Shown here one piece after another: positions 1-9,157 of a stretch of DNA of 64,000 nt. The notes beneath the pieces were generated by a model. It saw only the letters and a list, made by a program, of their open reading frames with translations, made no database searches and was not told where the DNA came from. Numbering within the stretch: position 1 is the first letter of the stretch; each line of letters starts with the position of its first letter. Origin of the DNA: GCA-2746365 sp963711255 (lineage in GTDB: Bacteria > Pseudomonadota > Gammaproteobacteria > SZUA-229); assembly GCA_963711255.1 (NCBI GenBank), contig CAVQDO010000016.1, forward strand, positions 1 through 64,000. Direction: 5' to 3'. The translations under genes and the position numbers were made by a program.

Positions 1-2349
1 AACAGAATCCGCTTTGACTTCGCTGTTAACACCAACCTGGTTATTACCGGCATCAAAGAAAGCCAGCTGGAAAATTGCAATACTGCCATCAAATAATTTG
101 TTAGTGGCCCAGTTCATGGCATACACTGAAGCATTTACTGTTTCGCCCGCAGTTACCGCGACGGATTGCTGGGCAAGTCCATCACCGCCAATTGTAACCA
201 GCACCTGGCTGCCATCGAACGCAAGCGGGCCAGGTTCAGCAGCATTAGCGTTACTGAAGACAAAGGCTGGATTAAAACACTCCCAGTCAGTCACAGCACC
301 GGCTGTACAGTCCAGGGTTCCACCTGATGCGTCGGGCAATTCAAAACTGCCGTTCAGTATCAGTCCGCCTGACGTATCCGGGAATTCAAAGGCAAACCCA
401 TTCTCACCGCCCGCTGGCACTGCATAATCAGCCTGTAGCGAAACAGAGCCTTCTTCTGCTGTGACAGCAGTACTTGCCTCTTCCGTTACCGAGTTTTCAT
501 TGATGATTCCAGTGTAAGCCAGTACATTGTCAACCAGGGTTTCAGAATACACGGCGAGCGGCGGCGTGATAACGTTAGCTGTGTCAGTCTGACCTAGTCC
601 ATTAGCGTCTGTATAGGTGATAGTTAAGACATCACCTTCCTGTAATTCGATGCTACTACTGGCGTCATTACTAGGACCGAAATTGATAGTCGCTGAACCA
701 TTTCCGTTGGCATCTACTAAAGCACTTACCCCGATTGTGTCTCTGCCGTTATCGACAAGCACAACAACCTTTTTATTCTTGTTCGCCAGGCATGCGTCAT
801 TAACTGTAATTATTGTACTGCCTGCATAAGCCAGATAACTGTCCGCGTTAAAACTAACCGAGCCATTCGCCGAACATGGTTCGCTAACGAATTTGACATC
901 ATCGATATAGAGTTTTCCGGCTATCAGCTGACCGCTTGAATTAGTCGGGTTCCAGAAACCAAACAATGTAACGCCATCCATATTCGTCTGGTTGAAATCA
1001 GTTAAGGGTATCTCGTAGGTCTGCCAGTTACCCGACACTGTCGGTGTATAATCGCTTAGCAGCAGACTCGTCTTGCCGGGCTCGCCGTCGCCGGTAAACC
1101 GGTAGTCCTGTATCTCGAAACTAATATCATTCAGATCTTTAAATTTCGATTTGTCGAGACTAAATACCAGCTTTTCATAATGAGTAAAATCCTTACGATT
1201 CAAACCAAATGCAGCACCTGAAAAAAACGTATTTGCCGATTCATAATCAAATTCGATCACAGTGGTGCCAACCAGCGGTGTAACTGCGGGCGGATTCTCT
1301 GCCGGATCATCGGTAAGACTAACGCTGCGCTGTACGGTTACAGCTACAGCATCACCACCAAATTCACCGCTATTAAAAAAGCGTACATACGGGCGTGGAG
1401 CCAGTTGATCATCCGATACCATGGCAAGAACATCGGGCTGGGTTTTCTCATACACTCTCACCCAGTCCACCAGCATTTCCTGCGGCCAGGTGGTTGAACT
1501 ATTTGGCGGTCCACCCAGGGTGCCGCCAACAGCAACATTCAAAATCATGAAGAAGCGGTTATAAAATTCCTCCATGGTTGCTGGATCAATTGATTTGTTG
1601 AAATAGGTAATGTCATCTATTTTGCCGATGATGCCGCTTTCATCCCACTGAGCCTCGAAGACATGGTAGTCATCGCTCAGGTTGATATCATCGAATTTTT
1701 TAAATTGCTCATCGAATACTCGCCCGGGAATAAATTCACAGGGAACCGGACCTGGAATGGAGTCATCACACCAGTGCATGGCGAAATGGGTGGTATTGAT
1801 GTCCGAATAGAACTGGTGTATCTCTACGATGTCGATCTCGCCAACGCGCGGCCAGGGGGTGTTCGGAAAGTCAGCGCCCAGCATCCAGAATGCAGGCCAG
1901 GTACCTTTGCCGGGTGGCACTTTGATGCGTGCCTGGATTTTGCCGTATTTTACTTCGACTTTATCGTTGGTAGTGATCCTGGCGGAGGTGATAGTGCCAT
2001 TATCGCCTGCAGTATTACATAGCGCCGGATCAGTAGTCGCATTGCTGCACTGCGCAGTGATTACCAGGTTGCCGCCTTCGACTCGGAGATTTTCGGTATC
2101 ATCGGTATAGGTCTGCCATTCATCATTTCCCCAGCCACCACCGCCTTCTTCAATGTTCCAGTTCTTAACATTCGGCGCACCGTCTACATCAAATTCATCA
2201 GACCACACCAGGGTATATAGTTCTGCGGTTGGCGGCGCTGCATCAACAAGCTTATCGGGACCTCTACCGTCATCACAACTGGCGGTAAGATAAGTAAGCA
2301 AAATAATCGCAACTAGTCGAATTACGTGTGGGAATCTATTGCTGAGCAT
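1..2349 (-). CDS. GH16 family beta-glucanase (laminarinase type), C-terminus beyond window
   Basis: The frame is open from an ATG at 2349 to the window edge (783 codons) with no stop seen, so the C-terminus is missing. The N-terminus is hydrophobic and ends in TASCDD, a plausible but non-canonical lipobox. A GH16 domain follows (about residues 45-300), with the catalytic pattern GEIDIVE and the barrel segment WPAFWMLGA. GH16 members of this type hydrolyse internal beta-1,3- or mixed-linked glucans. Next come a galactose-binding-like domain ending LYIDDVKF and Ig-like or jelly-roll segments that look like carbohydrate-binding or adhesion modules. The protein is probably exported or surface-anchored. 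The palindrome TGCTATATAGCA lies 145 bp upstream, suggesting control by the GntR/LacI regulator at 26 kb. Exact substrate is inferred. Confidence 0.9.
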   Translation of the reverse strand, partial: MLSNRFPHVIRLVAIILLTYLTASCDDGRGPDKLVDAAPPTAELYTLVWSDEFDVDGAPNVKNWNIEEGGGGWGNDEWQTYTDDTENLRVEGGNLVITAQCSNATTDPALCNTAGDNGTITSARITTNDKVEVKYGKIQARIKVPPGKGTWPAFWMLGADFPNTPWPRVGEIDIVEIHQFYSDINTTHFAMHWCDDSIPGPVPCEFIPGRVFDEQFKKFDDINLSDDYHVFEAQWDESGIIGKIDDITYFNKSIDPATMEEFYNRFFMILNVAVGGTLGGPPNSSTTWPQEMLVDWVRVYEKTQPDVLAMVSDDQLAPRPYVRFFNSGEFGGDAVAVTVQRSVSLTDDPAENPPAVTPLVGTTVIEFDYESANTFFSGAAFGLNRKDFTHYEKLVFSLDKSKFKDLNDISFEIQDYRFTGDGEPGKTSLLLSDYTPTVSGNWQTYEIPLTDFNQTNMDGVTLFGFWNPTNSSGQLIAGKLYIDDVKFVSEPCSANGSVSFNADSYLAYAGSTIITVNDACLANKNKKVVVLVDNGRDTIGVSALVDANGNGSATINFGPSNDASSSIELQEGDVLTITYTDANGLGQTDTANVITPPLAVYSETLVDNVLAYTGIINENSVTEEASTAVTAEEGSVSLQADYAVPAGGENGFAFEFPDTSGGLILNGSFELPDASGGTLDCTAGAVTDWECFNPAFVFSNANAAEPGPLAFDGSQVLVTIGGDGLAQQSVAVTAGETVNASVYAMNWATNKLFDGSIAIFQLAFFDAGNNQVGVNSEVKADSV

Positions 2350-2783
2350 TTATAAATCTCCGAATGTTTCGTTACATCGATACTGGCACGGCTATATGCC
2401 TATAAAATTGACGGAATGCGGCAATCCATCTACAGCCAACACTGGCTGAATACAGATGATCACGACTCTGCACGAATGCGTATCACTCATATCTGCTATA
2501 TAGCACTGTAAACCGAGCTATTGAGACAAGTCAAGTATTTTCTATAGTTTCCCTATAAATTTATGTAGTTTCTGCTGATATGCGTAATTTCACCCCATAA
2601 TTTTTACTTTGCTGTGATCAAAACTGTCATTTTAATTAGCTATAGCGTAATTTAATTTAGACCGTGTCAATATGAATATCCGGACGATGGCCTGGCCCTG
2701 TTTGGCCGGCGGCAGATCATTTAATGACACGGCGCGTCTTAGCGCAAAAGATCAAACAGGCAAAAATAAAAAGCCAGGCACTA
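2350..2783. other. Intergenic region upstream of GH16 gene
   Basis: No coding frame is convincing here. It holds the 12-bp palindrome at 2494-2505, an 8-bp palindrome GCTATAGC at 2639-2646 that also occurs near the regulator at 25,792, and a looser GGCTATATGCC at 2390-2400. It probably contains the promoter of the GH16 gene and the 3' flank of cysC. Confidence 0.5.
2494..2505. promoter_or_regulatory. Candidate operator TGCTATATAGCA (GH16)
   Basis: A perfect 12-bp inverted repeat. The same 12-mer occurs upstream of the PEP-CTERM gene at 25.6 kb, and an 11/12 match precedes the halogenase gene. Operators of GntR-headed AraR-type repressors are short palindromes of this kind, so binding by the regulator at 26 kb is inferred. 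Confidence 0.6.
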
Positions 2784-3437
2784 TTAACTGATAATGCCTT
2801 TTTTATTTAAATAAGCTATAACTTCGTCCGCAAGTATGTCAGGCGTTTTCTCCGCAGCGGATAAAACAAGCTCGGGGGCAACGGGCTCTTCATACGGATC
2901 ATCGATACCGGTAAAGCCTTTTATTTCTCCTGCGCGCGCTTTTTTATACAGGCCTTTCGGGTCACGCTGCTCACATACCTCGAGCGGTGCATCAACAAAA
3001 ACTTCGATAAACTCATCCGGGTTTAACGTATCGCGAACTTTGTCACGGTCACTGCGGTAAGGACTAATGAAAGCTGTCAGGGCAATGATTCCGGTCTGTG
3101 AAAAAATTTGTGCAACCGCACCGATACGGCGTATGTTTTCCTCACGGTCGATGGCAGAGAACCCCAGCCCGAAACGTTGCGAGAATTCTTCCCCGTGCGT
3201 TTCATGCAGCATTGCAGAGCCGGCATTCAGACCATGGCGAACGTTATCGCCGTCAAGTACGACGCAGTTATGACCTTGATTGTGCAGCTTATGATCCAGG
3301 GTATTTGCAACCGTGCTTTTACCCGAGCCGCTTAGCCCGGTAAACCAGATCACACAACCCTTGTGACCATTTTTATTTTCTCGCATTTCCCGCGACACAC
3401 TTTGTTCATGCCAGGTAACGTTTGTTTCATTGCTCAT
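2784..3437 (-). CDS. cysC: Adenylylsulfate (APS) kinase CysC
   Basis: The enzyme phosphorylates adenosine 5'-phosphosulfate with ATP to PAPS in the cytoplasm, feeding assimilatory sulfate reduction or sulfotransferases. The 217-residue protein has the Walker A loop GLSGSGKS near residue 33, then LDGDNVRHGLN, the helix DREENIRRIGAV and FISPYRSDRD, all typical of CysC. Compared with E. coli CysC there is an insertion of about 15 residues between RHGLN and LGFS. No cysDN or cysH is adjacent. The next intact gene upstream is a TauE/SafE permease, which fits a sulfur theme, although a gene remnant lies between them. Confidence 0.95.
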   Translation of the reverse strand: MSNETNVTWHEQSVSREMRENKNGHKGCVIWFTGLSGSGKSTVANTLDHKLHNQGHNCVVLDGDNVRHGLNAGSAMLHETHGEEFSQRFGLGFSAIDREENIRRIGAVAQIFSQTGIIALTAFISPYRSDRDKVRDTLNPDEFIEVFVDAPLEVCEQRDPKGLYKKARAGEIKGFTGIDDPYEEPVAPELVLSAAEKTPDILADEVIAYLNKKGIIS

Positions 3438-3491
3438 TGTAATAATCCAGTTAAGTTATTTTCGTTTCTAGTTTAGATTCTTAGATCAGGC

Positions 3492-3623
3492 CTACTCGAG
3501 GTTAGCGTTTTCAAAGAATCTTTCAAAATTATTAAGGGTTGTCAGTACTATCTTGTGAAGCGATTCCTTTGTGAATAATGCCTGATGCGATGTTATCAGC
3601 CCATTCGGAAAGAGTAAGTATAC
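3492..3623 (-). pseudogene. Remnant of a D-2-hydroxyacid dehydrogenase C-terminus
   Basis: About 43 codons end at a TAG and read FPNGLITSHQALFTKES followed by a helix ending in NNFERFFEN. This resembles the conserved C-terminus of D-lactate/2-hydroxyacid dehydrogenases, where the catalytic histidine lies in a HQAFFT-like motif. No matching N-terminal part is visible before 3767, so it looks like a decayed fragment. The remainder of the 3438-3767 gap holds nothing I can name. Confidence 0.45.
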
Positions 3624-3767
3624 AGGTCTTCACCACGCGATAATCCAATCGTCTTATATTAACTTACCAATTCGCGTGCCATTTTAGCAAGTGCGTAGCA
3701 ATGCTTCTTCCATGAACCAGACTAACAGGATCTGTTGTGGATCTCGGATTAATTTATTTTGCGACCA

Positions 3768-4646
3768 CTACATGATTAGTCCAGTAAGAATTATCCAGAT
3801 TGAGAAGAAAATTTTCAACCGAGCAGGCCCGAGTTTTTCTGAAAGCAGATAAGCAAATGTTCCACCTAAAATTGCACCCGGAACCGCAAAAAGAATAATC
3901 GACCAGTTGACCGAGTCGATAATAACGACATGGTGATAGGCCGCCGTTAATACCGAAATTGCACTTACCGCAACACCCATTGTTATAGCGACCATAGTGG
4001 GATAACGCCGCAGGATCAACACGATAGCAACTATCTCCCCGATACCTACAGAAATCCATGCGGTTATCAGTCCACCGATAAAACTTGTGATGACTAACAA
4101 AACAATATCAACTGGTAGTAGATCAAATTGTGTATGTTTCTGTTTGTGGCTGTTAAATATAATCACAAGTAAAATAAGGCCAAATACAATAGAAAAGACT
4201 TTAAAAATATCCACCATTAATGACGCATCACCCGATACAAAAATATACTGGCCACTTAAAACACCAATAATCGATGTACTGCCGCATATGATCAGCAGTT
4301 GGTAAATGAGCTGTTTTAGATGATGCGAGTTTGCTTTAACAATGAGACTTGTCGTTAACCAGGAAATGGCTCCCGCCGTCATACCGAAACATTGAATCAC
4401 TATGCTAGTACCAAGCGTCTCATTGCCAGTAATCCCTAACGAAGTAAAAAATGGTATGAAAATAATTCCACCACCAGCCCCTGTAGAATTCGCAACAATT
4501 GCGCCGACAACGCCTAGCAGAATAAAGTAGCCGTAATCAGAAACTAAATGTAACTTATCAGCACTCAGTGAAAATAAAATTATCCAGGCAACAATAACGA
4601 CCAGAGATAACCGTTTTCTATACGATATTACATCTAGATCAAGCAC
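3768..4646 (-). CDS. TauE/SafE family sulfite/sulfonate exporter-like permease
   Basis: A 292-residue, strongly hydrophobic protein with about eight membrane segments. It carries the glycine-rich loop NSTGAGGGIIFIPFF near residue 53 and repeats the pattern in its second half (SFIGGLITAWISVGIGE), as expected for the two-repeat TauE/SafE fold. Members export or import sulfite, sulfoacetate or related anions across the inner membrane. The start is a GTG. It shares a strand with cysC, separated by a gene remnant. A palindromic operator lies between it and the divergent halogenase gene and could act on either. Substrate is not determined by the sequence. Confidence 0.85.
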   Translation of the reverse strand: MLDLDVISYRKRLSLVVIVAWIILFSLSADKLHLVSDYGYFILLGVVGAIVANSTGAGGGIIFIPFFTSLGITGNETLGTSIVIQCFGMTAGAISWLTTSLIVKANSHHLKQLIYQLLIICGSTSIIGVLSGQYIFVSGDASLMVDIFKVFSIVFGLILLVIIFNSHKQKHTQFDLLPVDIVLLVITSFIGGLITAWISVGIGEIVAIVLILRRYPTMVAITMGVAVSAISVLTAAYHHVVIIDSVNWSIILFAVPGAILGGTFAYLLSEKLGPARLKIFFSIWIILTGLIM

Positions 4647-4892
4647 GAGCTTTCACTACTTTTATCTGATTAAAAACGATTAATATCATAAGCGTTATTT
4701 TTAATTAAAACTGAGAGCTGTTAGTTATCTGCCTTTACCAGGGGTACTCTAAAAGCAACTAACCTGATTGTTTTACTAATAAGTAACTTGCATGCCGAGA
4801 CTTATTCATATATTCATTCAATGGCAGTGCCAAGACCCTGCTATTCGTAAGATAAGTCTATTTCTTGACAATGAACTGATAATACATCATTC

Positions 4893-4904
4893 TGCTATAT
4901 AGCT
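4893..4904. promoter_or_regulatory. Candidate operator TGCTATATAGCT (halogenase/TauE)
   Basis: Matches the 12-bp palindrome found upstream of GH16 and PEP-CTERM genes at 11 of 12 positions. It lies 30 bp before the halogenase start codon, in the divergent intergenic region, which suits repression of the halogenase promoter. Confidence 0.55.
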
Positions 4905-4934
4905 AATAGACTTAACTCAAAAAACAGTACAGCT

Positions 4935-6452
4935 ATGAAGAAAAAAATCGTGATTGTAGGCGGCGGTACCGCCGGGTGGATGAGTGCGCTAATTATGGCG
5001 CGGCAGTTGACTGACAAAGGCTTTCAGATCGAACTGCTGGAATCACCTGATGTAGGAATTATTGGTGTGGGTGAAGGTTCAACACCAGCAATGAAACTAT
5101 TCTTTGATTCGCAGGATATCGATGAAGCCGAGTGGATGCCTGAGTGTAATGCGACTTATAAGTGCGGAATCAGTTTTGATAACTGGTCAACGCGTACCGG
5201 TTATGAGAGCTATTTTCATCCGTTTTCTTCTGCGCTGGATGGCGAGTCCTTGCGGGCTTTTATACACAATGCACATGCGCGTTTGCGAGGGGCAGATCTT
5301 GATGCGCATCCGGATCGTTATTTTGTGACTTCGCGCCTCGCGCGTGGATGCCTGTCACCAGTAGCACCAGAAAATTTTCCCTTCAATGTGGATTATGGTT
5401 ATCATTTTGATGCAGCTCTACTGGGGAAATTTTTACGTAAAAAAGCGATTGAGCGCGGTGTGGTTCATCGTGTATGTCATATCTCGCAGGTGCAGCAAGA
5501 TGATGCCGGCAATATCGCTGGACTGGTAACCGATGCCGGCGAAACTCACACGGCCGATCTTTTTGTGGATTGCACTGGCTTTGCTGGTATCTTGCTGCAA
5601 AAAACGTTGAAAACGCCCTTCGTTAGCTACAGCAGTACTTTATTGAATGATGCAGCAGTGGCGATGCCTTCAGATATTGGCGATAAAATTCCCTCGGAAA
5701 CTGTTTCTACAGCATTGAAAAATGGCTGGGCCTGGAAAATCCCTCTTACCAACCGATACGGCAATGGCTATGTATATAGCTCGGCGTTTTGTTCAGCGGA
5801 TGAAGCCGAACATGAGTTACGCGAGAAACTGGGATTTCTGGATGCCGATATTCCTGTGCGACATTTGAAAATGAAAATCGGCCGTGTGCAGGAGCATTGG
5901 GTTAAAAATTGTCTGGCAGTAGGTTTATCGCAAGGGTTTATTGAGCCGCTGGAGGCTACCGCATTATTATTAGTGCAGAAAACCGTTGATTTGTTTGTGC
6001 ATTATTATTCCGAAGGTAACTTCACCGATCGTTATCGTGACGATTTCAATAAGCGTATTAACACCAATTTTGATGGCGTGCGAGATTATATTGTTACCCA
6101 TTACAAAATCAGTTCACGCACGGACACTGAATATTGGAAAGCCAATACTGCCAACCAGCAAGATGTACCAGAAGCGATACTAGAACTTTATGGCGCCTGG
6201 CTTAAGGGAAAAGATTTGGCAGCGGAGATAAAACGGTTGAATATAGTCGATTCTTATCCGGTAGCTTCCTGGTATTGTATTTTTGCTGGTATGGGAATTA
6301 TGCCAAATGCACAGCAAGTGCGAAAAGCAACCCCTGAGGAAGGACGTTTTGATTTGACTGTGCTGGATGATTTTTTCCGCCGTTGCGCATTGAATTATAC
6401 GGATCATCGCACCTACCTGAATCAGTTGGCAAATAACAATTTACAGCAGTAA
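4935..6452 (+). CDS. Flavin-dependent tryptophan halogenase family protein
   Basis: A 505-residue member of the PF04820 family. It shows the FAD-binding loop GGGTAGW at residue 8, a lysine in NATYKCGISF at the place of the catalytic lysine of PrnA, the signature WAWKIP, and GFIEPLEATALL carrying the glutamate that pairs with that lysine. These features support an FADH2-dependent halogenase fold. Similar genes in marine polysaccharide degraders occur inside glycan-utilisation loci without known indole targets, so the substrate may not be tryptophan. No flavin reductase gene is adjacent. The operator palindrome directly upstream ties it to the glucanase genes. Confidence 0.85.
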   Translation: MKKKIVIVGGGTAGWMSALIMARQLTDKGFQIELLESPDVGIIGVGEGSTPAMKLFFDSQDIDEAEWMPECNATYKCGISFDNWSTRTGYESYFHPFSSALDGESLRAFIHNAHARLRGADLDAHPDRYFVTSRLARGCLSPVAPENFPFNVDYGYHFDAALLGKFLRKKAIERGVVHRVCHISQVQQDDAGNIAGLVTDAGETHTADLFVDCTGFAGILLQKTLKTPFVSYSSTLLNDAAVAMPSDIGDKIPSETVSTALKNGWAWKIPLTNRYGNGYVYSSAFCSADEAEHELREKLGFLDADIPVRHLKMKIGRVQEHWVKNCLAVGLSQGFIEPLEATALLLVQKTVDLFVHYYSEGNFTDRYRDDFNKRINTNFDGVRDYIVTHYKISSRTDTEYWKANTANQQDVPEAILELYGAWLKGKDLAAEIKRLNIVDSYPVASWYCIFAGMGIMPNAQQVRKATPEEGRFDLTVLDDFFRRCALNYTDHRTYLNQLANNNLQQ

Positions 6453-6462
6453 TTATCCGCAA

Positions 6463-6640
6463 AAAGACAAAATAAAAAAATGCTCCGTAGTAAGCGAAAA
6501 AATAGTAGCATTACACAGCTTGACCATGACCAGGCTAACGACATTCGTTTAAAACTTGCCCGGGAAACATCCTCAGGAATTTCCCATAAATCTCCACTAC
6601 TATGCTGCACGATTGCGGCATTCTTAATATAGAATACCAA
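6463..6640 (-). pseudogene. Internal fragment of a short-chain dehydrogenase gene
   Basis: On the minus strand the sequence reads NAAIVQHSSGDLWEIPED and then, after a one-base shift, TNVVSLVMVKLCNA. Both parts align with consecutive segments of the intact dehydrogenase at 11,074-11,817 (NAAIMQQNDGNIWAIPDED and ETNVISPIKLCN). Only this internal stretch is present. It abuts the stop codon of the SGNH/TPR gene, which places related dehydrogenase sequence on both sides of the carbamoyltransferase operon. Confidence 0.6.
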
Positions 6641-6646
6641 TGAACA

Positions 6647-8506
6647 TCATCGTTTCAGTTTTTTGATCTTTTCAAGTGATTCCTTAGGCAGGGTAAAATC
6701 TCCACGAATTGCTAATGCGCGCTTAAACGCTCTGCTAGCCTCATCGTACCTTTTTTGATTAGCTAAGTATTGTCCTAGAAAATAATGCGGCCATTCAAGA
6801 TCAGGTAATAATTCACAAACGACTTTTAACTCTCTGATTGCAGCTGGCAGCTCGTCATTACCACCGAGGTACTGAGCAAAATGAGTACGTAGCAAATTGT
6901 CATCTGGTTTTTTCTCGATAGCCTGTAGATATAAATCTCGATCTCTTTGCGGTGTCTTTTTGAGATCTATCTGAGAAATCACCTGTTTAGTTTGAGCTTT
7001 GCTGAAGGCAATGTTGGACTCATAGTTTAACGTTCCCTTATGCGGAGGCACTGCAAGTCGTTGCGACATGGTCTTCCAAAGCATGTATTGATCCCATAAA
7101 GTTACAGCAAGTTCATCTTTGCTGGTTTTAACATCAACCCAAAAGCCTGTATCCGTTGCAGTAATATTATCGGGAAGTTTCTTTGCCACTTCGTCGGCTA
7201 AGATTTGAGCAAGCTGGAAATTACCATCAATTGTGTAATGTACATGCTCATAAAATAACGTTTGTCCTGGAATTCCATCTGGCGTATTTCTGGAGAGTAA
7301 CCTTACGCTGTCAACTAAGCTAACTTCTTCCTCTGTATGCTGCTCAGCCGCATCACGAATGATATTATTAATACGGGTATCGGCACGAACGGCTAAACCA
7401 TCATAATCGCGTGCATTTGAGTAAGCTGATAAGGCAAGCTCCAGTTCGCCCATGATCTGGTGGCAACGTCCCATGCGGAACTGAAGATCGGCGTATCCAT
7501 CATCTATGCTAGCGGCTTGTGAATATTGATTAAGAGCTTCTTTACACAAACCTTTTGTCTCCAGCTCTATGCCCTCGTTATAGTGCGATGTCCACTCGCT
7601 GATTTGGTCAGAAGTTAAATTTTCAGAGTGCATCGAATTGAATGGCGCAGTATGTTTGAGGTTACTGGCAACTGTGCTGAGAAGAATTGGAATACTCTCT
7701 CCTTTTCCCTCATTTAAAATGTCGAGTAAATTAGCCTGAAAGTTGTCATAGGCAATCAGCCTACCGGGATCAGCGTAATCCAGATTCTTGCTGAACATGT
7801 TAATGCCATCCCATTTTTCCGGCTTCTCGTCATTCTTTTGCAAATCACTCACTAGTGATTCCATGAGTTGTCCTGTCCGCGTACTTTTAGCAGCAAGTAT
7901 TGTTCTAACCATTGCAAGCGAAGGTGCTTTTGAACTGAAGACTGTGCCTGGTCCAAAAGCACCAATCATCTCATTGTTACCCATGTAGATAATCCAGAGA
8001 TCACCATCTAGATGCGCTACTTCTTGTGCTATGGGTAAGATGGCATGTGAGTTGATTGCGGTCATTGCCGTATTGACGACTTCAAATGCAGTACCAGGAA
8101 ATCGTTTTTCTAAAAGTACTTGCAGATGTCTTCCCATTCCATAGGCAGGATCGGGATCTCCATAGGCAGCAGATTCACCAAATATAAATATCCGATAAGT
8201 ATTTGCTGGTTTATCTACTGGCATTCGTAGTTCCAACTGTTTACGAGCTAGCGCTGGAGGAAAAAAACGGTAGCTGAAATAGCTATTGGGAACAAGATAA
8301 TCTTCACCATCAATTTGGCTGGGCTTGAAATAACTGGTCGAATATCCGTAACCAGCAACACGCAGCGACAACTCCAGTAGAACAAAGAAAAGCGCAGGAA
8401 CCAATACGAAAGCCATTATTCGTATTAGCCATAGTCTGCCACCAGTAAGAGAATTTGACTTCTCGGTTTTAGTGTCGCCAGAAGAGTTCGTTATTGATGT
8501 ATTCAT
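6647..8506 (-). CDS. Membrane-anchored SGNH-hydrolase-like protein with TPR region
   Basis: A 619-residue protein with one N-terminal membrane segment (about 27-48) and probably a periplasmic body. SGNH/GDSL-like blocks are visible: IFGESAAYGDPDP (block I, serine), AMTAINSH (II), YMGNNEMIG (III) and HVHYTIDGN late in the domain (likely block V histidine). The middle (about 325-390) and the end (about 540-610) read as tetratricopeptide helices. It is the last gene of a run with DUF5989, SxtJ and carbamoyltransferase genes, and the same gene neighbours occur together in other bacteria. It may esterify or de-esterify a cell-surface glycan or natural product, but this is inference. Confidence 0.75.
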   Translation of the reverse strand: MNTSITNSSGDTKTEKSNSLTGGRLWLIRIMAFVLVPALFFVLLELSLRVAGYGYSTSYFKPSQIDGEDYLVPNSYFSYRFFPPALARKQLELRMPVDKPANTYRIFIFGESAAYGDPDPAYGMGRHLQVLLEKRFPGTAFEVVNTAMTAINSHAILPIAQEVAHLDGDLWIIYMGNNEMIGAFGPGTVFSSKAPSLAMVRTILAAKSTRTGQLMESLVSDLQKNDEKPEKWDGINMFSKNLDYADPGRLIAYDNFQANLLDILNEGKGESIPILLSTVASNLKHTAPFNSMHSENLTSDQISEWTSHYNEGIELETKGLCKEALNQYSQAASIDDGYADLQFRMGRCHQIMGELELALSAYSNARDYDGLAVRADTRINNIIRDAAEQHTEEEVSLVDSVRLLSRNTPDGIPGQTLFYEHVHYTIDGNFQLAQILADEVAKKLPDNITATDTGFWVDVKTSKDELAVTLWDQYMLWKTMSQRLAVPPHKGTLNYESNIAFSKAQTKQVISQIDLKKTPQRDRDLYLQAIEKKPDDNLLRTHFAQYLGGNDELPAAIRELKVVCELLPDLEWPHYFLGQYLANQKRYDEASRAFKRALAIRGDFTLPKESLEKIKKLKR

Positions 8507-8594
8507 TACATGATTCGTATATTGCTGAGGATCTAATGATTAATTCTTATTAAAGATGTTAAAGTCCTGATTACCGCTATTTATTTATAAGTTG

Positions 8595-8747
8595 TTAAAA
8601 CAGCGTGTATATAAATGGTGCTACCGCAGAACCTTGTGATAACACAATTAAGCCACCCAATAAAAGCAGTATCACAATTATCGGTGCAAGCCAGAATTTT
8701 TTTCTAGCTTTCATATAACCCCATAAGTCCTTCAATAAATCTAACAT
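8595..8747 (-). CDS. DUF5989-like small membrane protein
   Basis: This 50-residue protein starts MLDLLKDLWGYMKARKKFWL and continues with one hydrophobic segment and a C-terminus SQGSAVAPFIYTLF. This is the pattern of the small DUF5989 family that accompanies SxtJ and NodU-type carbamoyltransferases. Its ATG overlaps the stop codon of the SxtJ-like gene (TAATG), so the two are translationally coupled. The N-terminal amphipathic lysine/arginine stretch probably lies on the cytoplasmic side. Biochemical role is unknown. Confidence 0.85.
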   Translation of the reverse strand: MLDLLKDLWGYMKARKKFWLAPIIVILLLLGGLIVLSQGSAVAPFIYTLF

Positions 8748-9157
8748 TAGAATGGTTTCTCCAGTCGCTCTTTGTTTTCACGAACACTTTTTATTCTGTA
8801 GCTTGGTGTGGCATTATTGTACTTTCTTGTCATCGGGTCTTTACCAAACAAACGCATCATCAGTCCCATCGGCACTATCATCAGATAAAATACCACACCT
8901 AGTATAATACGAGTATTAACCCAGCCAATGGCATGTCCAATTTTCATCCATGTTGTATACACGGGGCGCAACACACGCGGTAACAATAATGCGGGCAGCC
9001 ATAATAAGCTTGCCAGAACCCACGGCCATATCGGCATGGCTGTGGCATCAAAAACCCACGGGAAAAATAGCGCAAATAGAATCACAATAATGATTCCGGT
9101 CATCAGTCCAAATTTGCGTAATCCTTTATTGTCCAGGCTCGGTATATTTGTCATCAT
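8747..9157 (-). CDS. SxtJ-like membrane protein
   Basis: A 136-residue protein with three to four hydrophobic stretches (about 18-35, 42-60 and 85-105) and a basic C-terminal tail, RKYNNATPSYR. Size, topology and position directly after a carbamoyltransferase match the SxtJ family, named from the saxitoxin cluster but common in unrelated bacteria. Its start codon follows the carbamoyltransferase stop with no gap, and its end overlaps the DUF5989 start. It may be a membrane scaffold for the carbamoyltransferase. No enzymatic motif is visible. Confidence 0.8.
   Translation of the reverse strand: MMTNIPSLDNKGLRKFGLMTGIIIVILFALFFPWVFDATAMPIWPWVLASLLWLPALLLPRVLRPVYTTWMKIGHAIGWVNTRIILGVVFYLMIVPMGLMMRLFGKDPMTRKYNNATPSYRIKSVRENKERLEKPF

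Noticed and set aside
14..2110. Plus-strand frames opposite the first GH16 gene
   Set aside because: They are antisense to a continuous 783-codon GH16 frame with clear catalytic motifs.
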